A stretch of DNA of 64,000 bases from assembly GCA_047967505.1 (NCBI GenBank), contig CM106539.1; one strand, 5' to 3'. The notes below the pieces were generated by a model. It made no database searches. It was not told the DNA's origin and saw nothing but the letters and a program-made list of their open reading frames with translations. The translations under genes and the position numbers were made by a program. Position 1 is the stretch's first letter. Every line of letters begins with the position of its first letter. The DNA comes from Dipteris shenzhenensis. Lineage: Eukaryota > Polypodiophyta > Polypodiopsida > Gleicheniales. Below are positions 12,338-24,089 of this stretch, piece by piece.

Positions 12338-14098
12338 CTATCCAATGCCCATCAATACATGACAATACTCAAACCGCTGACTAGGTAGACTCTTCGTCAG
12401 CATATCTGCAGGGTTATCATCTGTATGAACCTTAACAAGCTCTATGCGCTTGTCCTCAAGTACCTCCCTGATGAAATGGTACCTGACCTCAATGTGTTTG
12501 GTCTTTGCATGAAAGACCGGATTCCGTGCTAGCTGAATAGCATTCATGGAATCACTATGCAATGTCGGTACACCTGTATGAATCCCCAATCAAGCCATAT
12601 AGCCTCCTTGCAACCCTCTGTGGCTACAACATACTCAGCCTCTGTAGTAGACAAAGCAATGCACTTCTATGTGCGAGAAATCCACGACACTGCACCACCT
12701 GCAAAGGTGAACACATAACCAGAAGTGGATCTCCTGCTATCCACATGCCCTGCATAGTCTGAATCTATGTACCCAAGTACACGCATGTCTCCTTTACCAA
12801 AGCAGATGTGCATCTCCTTGGTACCCTTCATGTACCTCATGATGCACTTAACTACCTCCCAATGCCTCTTTCCTGGATTAGCCATATACCGGCTAACAAC
12901 TCCCACTGCAAATGCAATGTCTGGTCTAGTAGCTATCATAGCATACATAAGACTTCCAACCGCTGATGCATAAGGAACCTTGGCCATCATGGCCCTCTCC
13001 TCTTCTGATTTGGGACTATCTGTATGACTCAGTTTCACATATGGAGGCAATGGAGTACTCACTGCCTTCCCCCCCTCCATATTGAAACGCTGCAATACTT
13101 TTGTAACATACTCTTTTTGTGAAAGCCAAAGGAGTTTTCTACTCCGATCACGCGTGATGCGCATACCAAGAATATGACCTGCAAATCCCAAATCCTTCAT
13201 ATCAAAGGCCTCATGCAACTTGGCCTTTAATGCATCTAGCTCATAAGTATTCTTGCTAGCCAATAACATATCATCCACATATAGTGCCAAGATTATTCTC
13301 AGAGATTATTAGGCTATTATCCTTAGCCCTTTTAGTGTAGAGGCAGTGATCAATTTCACTCCTTCTAAAAACCTGGGACCGAATGAAAGCATCAAACTTT
13401 TGATACCATTCTCTAGGCACTTGCTTAAGACCATAGAGACTCTTCTTCAGCTTGCAAACTAAATGCTCTTTGCCCTTTTCTTCAAAGCCTTCCGGTTGCA
13501 CCATGTAAATTTCCTCATGCAAATCCCCATGCAAGAAAGCTGTCTTGACATCCATTTGCATAAGCTCCATATCCTCTGATGCCACTAGTCCAAGCATGCA
13601 TCTAAGTGTGGTCATCTTCACAACCAGAGAGAATATCTCATTAAAGTCCACACCCTTCTCTTGCTTGAACCCTTTAGCAACCAACAAACGGGCCTTGTAC
13701 CTAGGCACATCATCACTTGTGACCTTCATTTTGTAGACCCATTTACATGGCAAGGCTTTCTTTCCATGTGGCAAAGAAACCAAGTCCCAAGTCTTATTCT
13801 TCATAAGTGAACTCATCTCTGATTGCATAGCATACTTCCACTTGCATTGATCCTCATGCATCATAGCCTCTCTGTAGCAAGAAGGCTCCCCACAATCAGT
13901 AAGCATCACATAGTCTACCCCTGGAACAAACCTATCAGGCGGTCTAGACACTCCAGATGATCTTCTCAAAGGCATTTCAGCTTGCTGTCCCATTTTCATA
14001 TCAGCCACATTTGGCTCATCATTTCCACCAATAGATAATTCATCATCTACCCTTGATTGTATACCTGTGGGAGTACTTGGTGGTACCATTTCTTGCAC
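12338..14098 (-). pseudogene. Copia A reverse transcriptase and RNase H region
   Basis: Three frames cover this part. 13271-14098 holds the linker plus the reverse transcriptase start: KWVYKMK, RYKARLLVAKGF, then DVKTAFLHGDL with the first catalytic Asp, and YGLKQVPREWY. 12667-13290 holds the second catalytic box YVDDML, then VPYASAVGSLMYAM and SGYVFTFAGGAVSW, the start of RNase H. 12338-12589 completes RNase H with KTKHIEVRYHFIRE and NPADMLTK. The break at about 13290 comes from an extra 13 bp that duplicates AATAATC. Other breaks are stops near 12670 and 12590. The order and motifs are those of Tnt1/Tork-type copia elements. Confidence 0.85.
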
Positions 14099-14119
14099 AT
14101 TTGGTGCATGGACAGCTTG

Positions 14120-15475
14120 CTATCTATCAACATATGCAGGTGGATTCACATCCTGGAAAGTGATTCTCCTCATTTCCACATCCCTCATGGGTGCCATATG
14201 CATCTTCTTCTCATTGAAGACCACATCATGGCTGCGTATGATCTTCTTTGCTTCTGGATCCCAGAGACGATAGCCCATCTCTCCACTTTCACCATAACCT
14301 AGAAAGATGCATTTCCTAGACTTAGGATCTAGCTTCTTTCGAAGCTCTTTTGGCACATGTGCATATTCCTCACACCCAAATATATGCAAATGAGAGTAAG
14401 AGGGCTTCTTGCCACTCCATGCCTCTTCAGGAATACCACCATCCAAACTCTTACTAGGTGATCTATTGATCACATGCACTGTAGTCTTCATTGCCTCAGC
14501 CCAAAAACCACCAGAAAGACTTGCATTGGAAAGCATGCATTGCAACCTTTCTTGAATGGTATGGTTCATCTTTTCTACAACTGGATTTTGCTCTGGAGTA
14601 CGAGGGGATGTGAGCTCCCTCTTAATCCCACGTGTATCACAGAAATGCTGAAAGTCATGAGAGAATACTCTCCACCATTGTCAGTCCGTAGGCATTTAAG
14701 CGTTCTACCTGACTGATTCTCAACCAAGGCTAGCCAATTCTGAAATACCTAGAACACATCACTCTTCCGAGCTATAGCATAAGCCCACACTTTCCTAGTT
14801 GCATCATCAATGAATGTCACATAGTATGCAGTCCCGCCTAGTGACCGTGTAGGCATGGGACCACATACGTCTGAATGCACCAAATCAAGCTTCTCAAACT
14901 CTTTCTTTCCCCTTCTTTTATGGGCTAATTTAGTCTGCTTCCCATAGAGACAGTGCTCACAAAATTCAAAATCAGAGAAACTCAAATGCGGTACATAACC
15001 CAAACGGCATAAGAGTTTCATTCCATTCTGGCTCATGTGCCCCAACCTACAATGCCACAAAGAAGTGCTTGGCTGCTCGGTTATTGCAACAACATGATCA
15101 AATATCCCTGATACATGTAAGGGGTACAAAGTCCCACACTTGGCACCCCTGGCCAAAAGCATAGAGCCCTTCTGAATTTTCCAACTCTGAAAGCCAAAAG
15201 TGGTGTGAAAACCAGCATCATCTAGCTGACCCACTGAAATAAGACTCTTGGTCAGCTTAGGCACATGTCTTGCATGTTTTAAAACAAATGCAGACCCATT
15301 TGCAAAAGAAAACTTTATGTCACCTACTCCCACTATGTCACATGCATAGTCATTTCCAAGATGCACACAACCTATCTTTCCACTGTCATAAGTGGAGAAC
15401 CATTCCCTATGGGGAGTAACATGGAATGAAGCACCAGAATCCAAAATCCAATCCTGGGAATATGCATCATCTTAA
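14120..15475 (-). pseudogene. Copia A protease and integrase region
   Basis: Frame 14749-15444 starts in the protease active site (LDSGASFHVTPH). It continues through the GAG-pre-integrase zinc module (WHCRLGHM, then CEHCLYGK) into the integrase core (LVHSDVCGPM, YYVTFIDDATRK). Frame 14120-14569 carries the end of the catalytic core, including the Glu of EKMNHT, and the C-terminal stretch (HIFGCEEYAHVPKE, CIFLGYGE, GYRLWDPE). Between them is a stop after KSDVF, and two bases are missing near 14665 relative to copies C and D, shifting the frame. An in-frame stop also precedes the protease at about 15472. Confidence 0.85.
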
Positions 15476-15549
15476 GTGGTAAGCAACTCTGCAGATAAAC
15501 TAGACATGAAGAGAACATCATTGTCACTATCATGTGTGACTGCATTGAT

Positions 15550-16401
15550 CTCCTCGATCTTCAGTTTTCCTTTGTCCTCCCTTGGACTCTCTTTCTTTTG
15601 ATTTGCACCCTAATTTGCATTCTTTTTCTTATACTTTTGCTCTCTTTTCAGCTTGTAGCAATTCTTTTTCATATGGCCCTTCTTGCCACAATGGTAACAC
15701 TCAATGTTCCATGCCCTGGATTTGCTACGAGACTTCCCTCTTTCTTGAGACTTCCCCCTAAACTGTGATCTACCCCTTTGCACATTTAAGGCTGCATCTT
15801 GCTTGTTGCCATCCATAGACTTCTGTCTAATCTCCTCGGCCAACAAGCTACCCACAACATCATCAAATTTCAGTACTCCACCAGGTGCAGAGTTATTGAC
15901 AACTGTACGGAAGGTATCCCATGAGGATGGCAATGAACATAAGAGAAATATTGCCTTAGTCTCCACATCAAAATTCATCTTCTGAGCCTGAAGCTGGCTG
16001 AAAATAATATTGAATTCATTCAAGTGAGAAGCAATGGATACCCCTTCCTTCATCTGCAGCTCAAACAACCTCTTCATGAGGTAAACTTTATTAGAGGTAG
16101 TTTCCTTCTCATAAGTGGCACACAGTTTCTTCCACAAATCTTCCGTAGTCTACTCATTTACTACTGTGAAATAAACTGACTCTGCAAGATGAAGTCTAAT
16201 AGTAGACTTTGCTAATGCATCCAACTCAGTCCAATCATCCTTAGACATATCCGTAGGCTTAGCTTCAATAACTGTCAAGGGTTTAATCTACTTCTTTTGA
16301 ATAAGCACATCCCTTATTTGTTCTTTCCACAAAGAAAAGTTTGTCCCATCAAACTTTTTAACGCTGGAAAACTCCTTTTCAGACATGGAAGAGGATGCCA
16401 T
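15550..16401 (-). pseudogene. Copia A gag with CCHC zinc knuckle
   Basis: The start is the ATG at 16399-16401, MASSS, followed by KKFDGTNFSLWKEQIRDVLI as in Tnt1-type gag. A TAG stop follows RDVLIQKK, and the same stop occurs at the same codon in copies C and D. A second stop lies near 16150. The frame 15610-16137 holds the capsid part and the nucleocapsid zinc knuckle CYHCGKKGHMKKNCYKLK (CCHC complete). A TAG replaces a Trp codon near 15610. Gag would package the element RNA. Length to the zinc knuckle is about 237 codons, the usual size. Confidence 0.85.
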
Positions 16402-17830
16402 GATACAAATGAAACAAAATCCCAAATGCTAGTGCCTGCAAGAGAGAATCACACCAAATACCGGGTTCATCCAAATGTGTATGCCACAATAGACTGAAAT
16501 ATCACCAAAAAAACTCAAAGCTCAAAGCATCAAAAGATGCATCTGACGCATGTGCATATACTATGCATCCATATGAGCAAATCTGACCCAAAAGAAAATG
16601 CCAATAAGTGCCAAATGACTCAAGCATAAACATCGTCCACTGGCATATGCATCAATAATATCTCATCCAAGAGAGCATAGCACTATCAATGCATCACCTG
16701 CAATGTGTCAAAGCTGTCCCTCAGCTTAAAATAGCATCCATGTGCAAAGCGTCCATAAAAATAGCATCCCACAAGGCAATTTAGGCCTATCAGCACATCC
16801 AATAAGGACCGCAATGCATCCAAATGGCCTATAAATCATCCATTGCAACCCAATGCACACCACGAATGAGTGCACACTGCTCAAACTACAACTAGAGTGA
16901 TCTGCATAAGGTATGCTCAAGAAATCATAGTCCTATGGTAATGACCGCTACTGAAAATAGAACCTGAGATGCCTCAAAACATGGGCGCCATTGCATAATC
17001 GGACTCAGCAAGAAAATCTGCAAATATCTCTCTTCTGCCAGAACTCCAAAATCCCAACCGATGAGTGAGAAATGGGAGTCAACACTTATCCACTGCCATG
17101 TGGCATAAAATCTAAGGTTTCAAAACCTTAGAATGAAAAATGCATAACAGAGAGACGAAATCGAATACACAGAGATTTATAACTCTGAAAATCCTCCACC
17201 AAATCGCGCAAGAACTGATAAGTAGGGGTTTTTGGGCGTCCAAAACACAATGGGACAGACGGTTTTGGAAACCGTGGTCTCAATCACTGGGTCCAACACA
17301 CGGACTGAAAAACGTTTTTGGAAACAGAGCTATTTGTAAACTCCACCGGAGTGCAAATGATGAGCAACATAGAAGTTTTAGGACCTCCTGAGTCCACCGG
17401 AACTGACAGATCTGCAAATGGTTGCTCCAAACTTGAGTTCTAACACCCGGGCAAAAAACGTAGAAATTGACACAGTGAGTCAGAAATCCAATGAAATGAT
17501 CCCAGATTCAAGAATGAAAATGTTTCCAAGCTCCTGAAGTGATGTGGACACCAAAAGCAAGCAATAGTTGCCTCTACAAGTCAATACGGAGTCTCTGTCA
17601 TCGAACGGAACAGGGAAAAGCTCAAAAAACGACTTTTTCTTTCAAACCACTTAACAGGCTCTCAAAAAACCACTTCACAAAGCCAAAGTGACTTTTCCAA
17701 AGGTTTCTCCAAGGTCTCTGCACACTTGAATGCAAGTAAAGTCGCCCACAAAGCTTCCCACAGAGCTTCTCCTTCCTCCCACAGAGCTGCTAAGCTTCAA
17801 GCATTCATGCACGCTCAGCTAGATCACCTG
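16402..17830 (-). other. Copia A untranslated leader
   Basis: About 1.4 kb between PBS and gag ATG with no conserved frame. The same leader is found in copy D (34138-35581) and partly in copy C (28731-29488). Confidence 0.7.
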
Positions 17831-17843
17831 GGCTCTGATACCA
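17831..17843 (-). other. Copia A primer binding site (initiator tRNA-Met)
   Basis: TGGTATCAGAGCC on the - strand, two bases after the 5' LTR end, is the standard plant copia PBS. Confidence 0.9.
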
Positions 17844-17845
17844 GT

Positions 17846-18018
17846 TGAGAGTGCTCTCAACAGAAGCAAGAACGGAAGAAGGAGAGAGAGAGAAACAGAG
17901 AGCCACATAAGTTTTGGTGGGTGCAGAACCACCCTAATCTTCTTTTTCATTCATTTATATATGTGTTTGAGTATTGTACATAACTGGGGTAAAGGCACAG
18001 TGACCTTTAACCCCCACA
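17846..18018 (-). mobile_element. Copia A 5' LTR
   Basis: 173 bp, TG to CA, with six mismatches to the 3' LTR. The PBS follows directly. Confidence 0.9.
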
Positions 18019-18775
18019 TCACCTCTGTCGATAGGAAAGCAACCAACTCGACACTATCATAGGGCTTTGGTGAAGCCTCTTCCTCCATGGACAACATGTC
18101 ATCGAAGTCGTATAGGTCTCCTTCATCCTAGAGGTTATTCAACACTGGGTCTTCTTGGAACATCTTCTGCATCAGATCCAAAGCTTCTGACTGCTCCAAG
18201 CTTAGGTGTTCCTCTTCCTCCACCCTTTCTGGCACCTTGAGCGATTTTGCCCCTCAATGGCCCATCAGATGGCTGGATGAATTGTATCTGACCCCCTACT
18301 GGCCTTTAGTCAATGCTCCAATTTCTCTTGGTAGTCCCGTACCAAGTTCTGGGCATTCTTTATGTATTGCTTTTCTAAGACCAAATCGGGATAGGTCTCC
18401 TTATAGGCAGGTGAGGGTGCTAGGCCTTGGCCACTGGATTATTCACCTCTGGGATCAGGAGCACCTCAAGGTCACCCTGGGTGGAAGACTATTTGAAAGG
18501 AGAGGAGGTGGCAAGAGTAGATGTCTCCTCATCAGAACCATCCTAGATGAGTACCTAGGTCGGAGCCATCACCTACTCAAATGGCCTTCTTAGATCAGGT
18601 TAGAGGATGTGGGGGAATCTCAGGGCCAGGCAATAGGGATCCCTTACTCTTTTTTTTGAGCTTCCTCATTGCCTTGCTAATGCCTTGGCTTGCATCCTCG
18701 TAATAATGACTTGTAGTGGCACTGCGGCCACATGGCCCTATTTGATGCTAAGCAGATTGAGGCTAGTGCTAGATG
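18019..18775 (-). pseudogene. GY-1 gag-protease linker between copia A and copia B
   Basis: One - strand frame reads an acidic segment with LSLEQSEALDLMQKMFQEDP and then YDFDDMLSMEEEA. It reaches the target-site duplication and continues in frame beyond copia A into the protease at 12106. Other stops occur nearer 18400-18700. At 18775 it abuts the truncated end of copia B, so part of gag is missing here. The function is not clear; acidic linkers between gag and protease are common in plant gypsy elements. Confidence 0.5.
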
Positions 18776-20311
18776 AGTGGTCAACACCCTCCTGATACCA
18801 AGTGTATCACATAGATGCTGAAATCTAGGAGAGGTAAACTCTGCATCACCATCAGTCATCAAGCTCAATAGCTTCTTTCCTGACTAATTTTCAGCATTAC
18901 CCAAGAAGCGCTGAAATGTATCATATACATCATGCTTCTACTGAATCGGATATACCCATATGTACTTTGTAGCAGCATCAATAAATGTCACAAAGTAAGA
19001 GGTGCCACCCAGTGAAACGGTAGGCATAGGCCCACAAACTGCACTATGAACCAACTGCAATGGCTCAAGATACCTCTCACTGATTGTCTTCCTCACAATG
19101 GTGGATCCTGACTGCTGACCATCATCACAAACATGACATAAAATTTGAGAGACATCCATAACAGGAATGTATCTCAATGTTGTAAGGGCTTCCATACCTG
19201 CAGTAGACATATGTCCAAGTCTGGCATACCATAAACTAGCTGATGGCTGCTTACTAATCATAAGCATCTTATCCTGGACACCTGATACATGCAATGCATA
19301 AGAGAATCCAACCCGTGATCCCCTAGCCATAACCAAATTGCCTCTAGCAATCTTCCATGCATGATCACCCAAAGAGACATGATAACCTGCCTCAACCAAC
19401 TGTCCAGTAATGATCTTGCTCGTAGCAAGTCCTGGTATATGTCTAACCCTCTGTAGAACAAGAATAGAGCCACTAGGCATAATAAGGTGGATATCCCCAT
19501 AACCATAGACATCCATAGAATGATCAATGCCCATCAAACCACTCTCCACAATGCATTCCTGATATGCACTGAACCATGACCTATGAGGGGTCATATGACA
19601 TGAAGCACATGGATCTAACATCCAATCACCAAGAATGGGTACATCAGTGGCCAAGAAGGAGGTGTCAGACATAGATAAAAGAATGCCTTCATCACTGCTA
19701 CTGTCAGTGGAAACCCTGGCATCCACGCCTTGAAGCTCAACATGCTTCTTCTCCTTCTTCCTGTCATTCTTAACCTTGCTCTTCTTCTTGTATTTTCTCA
19801 GCCATTTCCAGCAATACTTTTTCATGTGGCCATACTTTCCACAATAGAAACATCTAACACAAGTCCAAGAGCTAGACTTGCTCCTGGAATTCCCCCTTGA
19901 ACATGACCTGTTTCTACCAATTGATCGACCTTTGGAGTGCATATCAAGGCTGTATTTCAGCCCATCAGGACATTTCAGCCCATCATGCTATAACATAACA
20001 CTATCATGGTCATACATCCGGCATATATGAGTATAAAACTCATATGCATGGTAGTCTACACCCTGTACACCATCTTGTACCTGTAAGTAGACTGACTTTG
20101 AGAGTGATGACTGAATGATAGAGCATGCTTGCTCATCCATGTCATCCCAATCACTCTATTTAATGCTATTAGGCTTGACACCTTTGCATTGAATGGGCTT
20201 ATGCTGCCTCTTCTGCACTAACACATCATAAATCTGCTCTTTCCAATACTAAAAGTTTGATCCATCCAGCCTCTCAATATCAAAGAGGGCACTACCAGCT
20301 GTAGATGCCAT
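18776..20311 (-). pseudogene. Copia B gag-protease-integrase
   Basis: The ATG at 20309-20311 starts MASTAGSALFDIERLDGSNF, then a TAG. The nucleocapsid zinc knuckle CFYCGKYGHMKKYC is complete, but gag up to it is only about 143 codons, roughly 95 fewer than copia A, pointing to an internal deletion. The protease site reads LDPCASCHMTPH, where DSGA has become DPCA. The zinc module (WYARLGHM, CHVC) and the integrase start (LVHSAVCGPM) follow; Ala replaces the first catalytic Asp. A further frame, 18677-18868, holds LMTDGDAEFTSPRFQHLCDT, the second catalytic Asp, before the truncation. The protein is clearly dead. Confidence 0.75.
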
Positions 20312-22595
20312 ATCTGTGGCACAATAGGTCATAACCAAAGAGCAGTATAGTGAAATAGGCAACCCAAATGACCAAAAAATATAGTGTTGTCCAGACCAAT
20401 CAGGTCTCCAAATAAATTGGCTGATCCAATGCTCAAAAGCACTCAGCCATAAAGAGGCATAAACAAGAATATATGCAGCCAAGTAACCTGCTAATGCCTG
20501 GCAATCCAAGTAAGAAATGCACTGAACCAAATGAGCAATGCCTGCTCAACCAATGGCAATAGGAGCCCAACTCAACTATCCATAAACATCAGTGCAGCAT
20601 CCACCAATGCAAATCCATAATGCATCAAAATGGCATTTACTGCATCACCTCAAGCGCGCAATCCTTTGGCAACAAAATCAAGCATTCATCACTTGCCAAA
20701 TGTGCCAAAGTGACTTGCCAAAATGCCAATAATGCCCTTGGACTGAAGTGAGATCCCAATCACTTTATATAATTTACTGTGAGTTCCCAATTCACTGTTG
20801 TGCAAGAGAAATCCCTACAACAATACCTGACAGCCACTTTGGGGAAAATAACACACTGTCCCTGTCTTTGAACAGTGATATCTTTTCACTGAAAGACCAG
20901 ATGCCAAAGCTATGAACAGCAAAGTTGTAGCTGGTAGAAAGATCTACAACTTGTCAGTTGACCTCAAGAGCCAAATCCTTGTGAATTCTCAGATATTCTC
21001 ACCTGAAAAACAGCTTCCTGCACATTGGTCACAGATAGACAGTAGACTGCAACTTTTTGTGGTATTGCGGAGGCTGTAACTCCTGCAGCTTATACCGGAT
21101 CAACTTGCTTCCAAAAGCAAAGTTGTAGTATGTTCTATGAACTACAACTCTCCAGTTTGGTACAAAGTGAAATTCCACACCAGGAAAGAGATATTCAGTC
21201 CTAAAAATGACTGTTTTGTCATAAAAACAGCAACAGCAGCTTCCTTGAATATTTGCTGCCCTTTACAGCACTCATCTGCTCTGGCAAAAACAGCCCCAAA
21301 AAATGGTCAAAATACATCCAGTAGATCACCCCATATGTCAACACTGTATGTATCCAACATAGGCAAATAACCATGCATCCAACGAACTGTCAATGCATCT
21401 CAACCAGGCATGTACCACTGTCAAAGATATACAGTGTACAAAATGGCTATCTGCACACTGATCATCGAACTGTCCCTATTTTGGATAGTAAATAACTCTG
21501 TACTGTAAACTCGGATGACCAAGCTATCAACAGAGAAAACGTAGTCCTTCCAAAGTTCTCCAACTCCTCTGTTGGGCACCGAGCCTAAATCCTTATGGAT
21601 TTGCAAATACTTGCTGTCGAAAATGTAGTCACTTGCTCTTGAGAGGGAGACATCTCTTGAAAGGAATAGACTTTGAGAACTATTCCCACCCAGGTAGCCC
21701 TTAAGGAATCTACAACCATCTAAGGCCTCCTTCCTTCGACAAGAGCGATGTCGACTAGTGAATTGCAATTACTTCAGAGCCTCCAATGAGCATGCACCTA
21801 AGGCATCTAAGCCATGACTTCTAAGGCAGCTTCTCAGCACAGAGCCCAAACGAACTACTATCTACAATGCGCATCTTTGCATACAAACCAAAAGCGACCC
21901 TACAACGTTTGTACACAATAGCTCCAATCGAGGCATCCTCTATGACAACAACACACTTGAGCAACCATTTCTTTGCAATGCAATAGCAACCAACCTCAAC
22001 ACTGCAAGTTGCTCTTTCATAGACTAAACGGAGACACACAGCTTCACAGAGTCCATCGGACTATAGCAATGGTCCATAGGCACTTCATATGCACAGATAG
22101 TTTCCCACACGCCATAACACACCGCTCCAACAATGAAATCTCACCACTTGCAGTGCCTCTAGCAATCGGACTCTTAACCAAAGCTATATGCAAGATGAAC
22201 TCCTGCTCCTCCAACATATACGCAGCAGCTCTTGGCTCCTCCATCGACATAGTAAGGCAAAGAGGCTCCGCAACGACCTACAATCCCTACGACTTAACTT
22301 CCACTTTGGCAAAGTTTCAATCAACCGATGCCATAGACAGCAAGCTGCACATGCCAAAGCACCACTCCATTAACACAGTAATGTCCAGCTCAACGATGAC
22401 CAGCTCTAAGGCGTGTCCAAACGCCTTCAATAACTTCAACACCATGAACGTCGACCACAAGCATAGCAATGAGCAAATAGTGACTCGGCAAGCCAAACTC
22501 CTGTCAATTCTCTTAGTTCTTTCTGAAGCTCCCACCGGGCTGCTCCTCTCTGACCTTTTTGGCCATACTCACCAAGCTCTCACCAAGCTCTCCTT
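20312..22595 (-). other. Copia B untranslated leader
   Basis: About 2.3 kb with no conserved frame; the 223-codon + strand frame at 21973-22644 shows no known domain and I regard it as chance. Confidence 0.5.
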
Positions 22596-22608
22596 GGCTC
22601 TGATACCA
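22596..22608 (-). other. Copia B primer binding site (initiator tRNA-Met)
   Basis: TGGTATCAGAGCC on the - strand, two bases after the LTR end. Confidence 0.9.
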
Positions 22609-22610
22609 GT

Positions 22611-22752
22611 TGTGGGGGAAGAGGGAGCACTCAAGAAGGGATAAGGAGACACCAAAAGTGGTGGAGCAAAAGCTACTCCAGCTTATTCCTCTATCATATA
22701 TATATGAGTATACATGGGCACTGTACAAGTGGGTGGGCACACTGCCCTAACA
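22611..22752 (-). mobile_element. Copia B 5' LTR
   Basis: 142 bp on the - strand, TGTTAGGGCAG to CCCCCACA, with TATA-like ATATATATGA near 22695. It is unrelated to the copia A LTR except for the last bases. Confidence 0.8.
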
Positions 22753-22753
22753 A

Positions 22754-23863
22754 TAAAGGCCTTTCTCAATGTCTCCTAGTTGATCTTTTCTTCTGGGGTG
22801 AGAGACATATACCATTGACCTACCTTGCCATCTAAGCTGAAGCCAAATATATTCGCCATCTATAGGTCTCTGGGCACACCAAAGGCCTCACAAATCTGTC
22901 CAAACCATTCCACATGGGAGACCAGGTCTCCTTCTCCTAGGAACTTGGTCATTAGCTTAAAGATGGCCATGAGATGGCTTCTCGAGGGATTCGCCATTCC
23001 TGCAGGAAACACTAGGGTGGGTGGAGGTGGTGTTTTCCCCCTTCCTAGGGCATTTACCAAAATGTGCATTGCCTCATTGGTCAACACCATTTTGCTGGCT
23101 AGTGGAGGTGGTGTTGCTATGGGCCTGATAAGGCGCAGGGCTAGCCTTAGGCCTAGCCCAAGTGGTGGTCCCCATGTTGTTGTTGGTGTCGGTATTGGAA
23201 CGGAGGTACCAAGACCTGCATTCATTGGTGTAATTGATATAGACAGGAAGGGACGGACCCCCGAAGGCAATGGGTCCTAGGACATGGTAATGTTGGTTCC
23301 ATGTAGCGAGCAGTAGGGTGGAAGCTGTGGTGCCCCATAGTTGATGAAGGCTGGTGGTGTCAGGGCTATTAGAGGGTCATAAGGCACTCCACATTGGAAG
23401 TTCCTAGTATCCCCTCAACTAGGGTCTTGCCTACAAAATTCCCTCATCCATGGATCTTCATCATCCATGTTTTCCCACTGGGGAGGTCTGGCATAGACAG
23501 AGGGACCTGGATCGGCGACAGAGGGACCTGGATCGGCGACAGAGGGACCTGGATCGGCGAAGGTGGCTTCTATCCCGATTTGGGGTTCAAGAGCTCGCTG
23601 CTGCTGGCCTTCCCTTCCTACGGACATACCGACAAAGGGATTCTCCATGTCTATTGCGACTCTGTTCATCCTAAGCAACCGAACATGTTGGAGAATGTAC
23701 CTCTAAGCTTGAATGCAACCGAAGGTGTAGGAGAGTTGGGAGAGCCTACACTTGTGAATGGAGCTTTCAATGCCCTTGGACCCAAGGGGTCTTGCATTAC
23801 TTCTTCTAGACTCTCTGTTTCATAAGAACTAGATAGAGTTTTTGGTTGGGGACGTATGAACAA
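22754..23863 (-). pseudogene. GY-1 gag
   Basis: Three successive frames (23666-23863, 23415-23678, 22860-23270) make up one decayed gag. The capsid-like part reads FLGEGDLVSHVEWFGQICE, then IFGFSLDGKVGQWYMSLTPE and ETLRKAFI, matching the W-x-x-F and G-x-A-x-x-W-Y layout of Ty3/gypsy gag. The N-terminal part has three copies of ADPGPSV. A TAG stands for Trp in the capsid and at least two frame changes occur. Copia B interrupts it at 22752/22753. Confidence 0.6.
23497..23559 (-). repeat. Three tandem 21-bp units in GY-1 gag
   Basis: The units are perfect and encode ADPGPSV three times in frame. Confidence 0.9.
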
Positions 23864-24089
23864 GTGGAGGCTCGAGATCGAGCTTTTAGATTCCTAGTTA
23901 GGATGGAGAATGTGCTGAGCATAGCTAGAAGTGCTTTCTTCTAGCACAGGATCCTTTGGCAAAATCCTTCCGGACCTCAAGTGCATGTGGGATGCCTCTG
24001 GCTGGGGCACACTCAGTTTGTATTGAGGTTCTAGAATTTTCTTTTAATTCTTTGGCTACCCCAAAGGTATCACACCGGTCAGCAGGATA

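Larger units (their letters stand above)
12112..18018 (-). mobile_element. Copia A: complete Ty1/copia (Tnt1/Tork-like) element
   Basis: The element is 5907 bp long. Two 173-bp LTRs (17846-18018 as 5' and 12112-12284 as 3') start in TG and end in CA. It has an initiator-tRNA-Met PBS, a polypurine tract and a flanking 5-bp duplication, TCACC, at 12107-12111 and 18019-18023. I count six mismatches between the LTRs, at least four of them transitions. Between the LTRs the - strand encodes gag, protease, integrase, reverse transcriptase and RNase H, in the copia order. Several stops and frameshifts make the polyprotein non-functional. A roughly 1.4-kb untranslated leader separates the PBS from the gag ATG. 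Confidence 0.9.
18776..22752 (-). mobile_element. Copia B: 5' part of a Ty1/copia element, truncated in integrase
   Basis: A 142-bp 5' LTR (22611-22752), the Met-tRNA PBS, a long leader of about 2.3 kb and a gag-protease-integrase frame are present. Similarity to copia integrase stops after IRRVLTTH at about 18776. Reverse transcriptase, RNase H and the 3' LTR are gone. The element sits inside GY-1 gag after the codons for LRKAFI. It differs from copia A in LTR and protein, so it is a separate family. With no second LTR, a target duplication cannot be tested. Confidence 0.75.

Noticed and set aside
18608-18617. TGTGGGGGAA, identical to the inner end of the copia B LTR, as a possible 3' LTR remnant
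   Set aside because: Similarity stops after 10 bases and nothing beyond matches the LTR.
21973-22644. 223-codon + strand frame
   Set aside because: It lies in the copia B leader and LTR on the opposite strand and shows no known motif.
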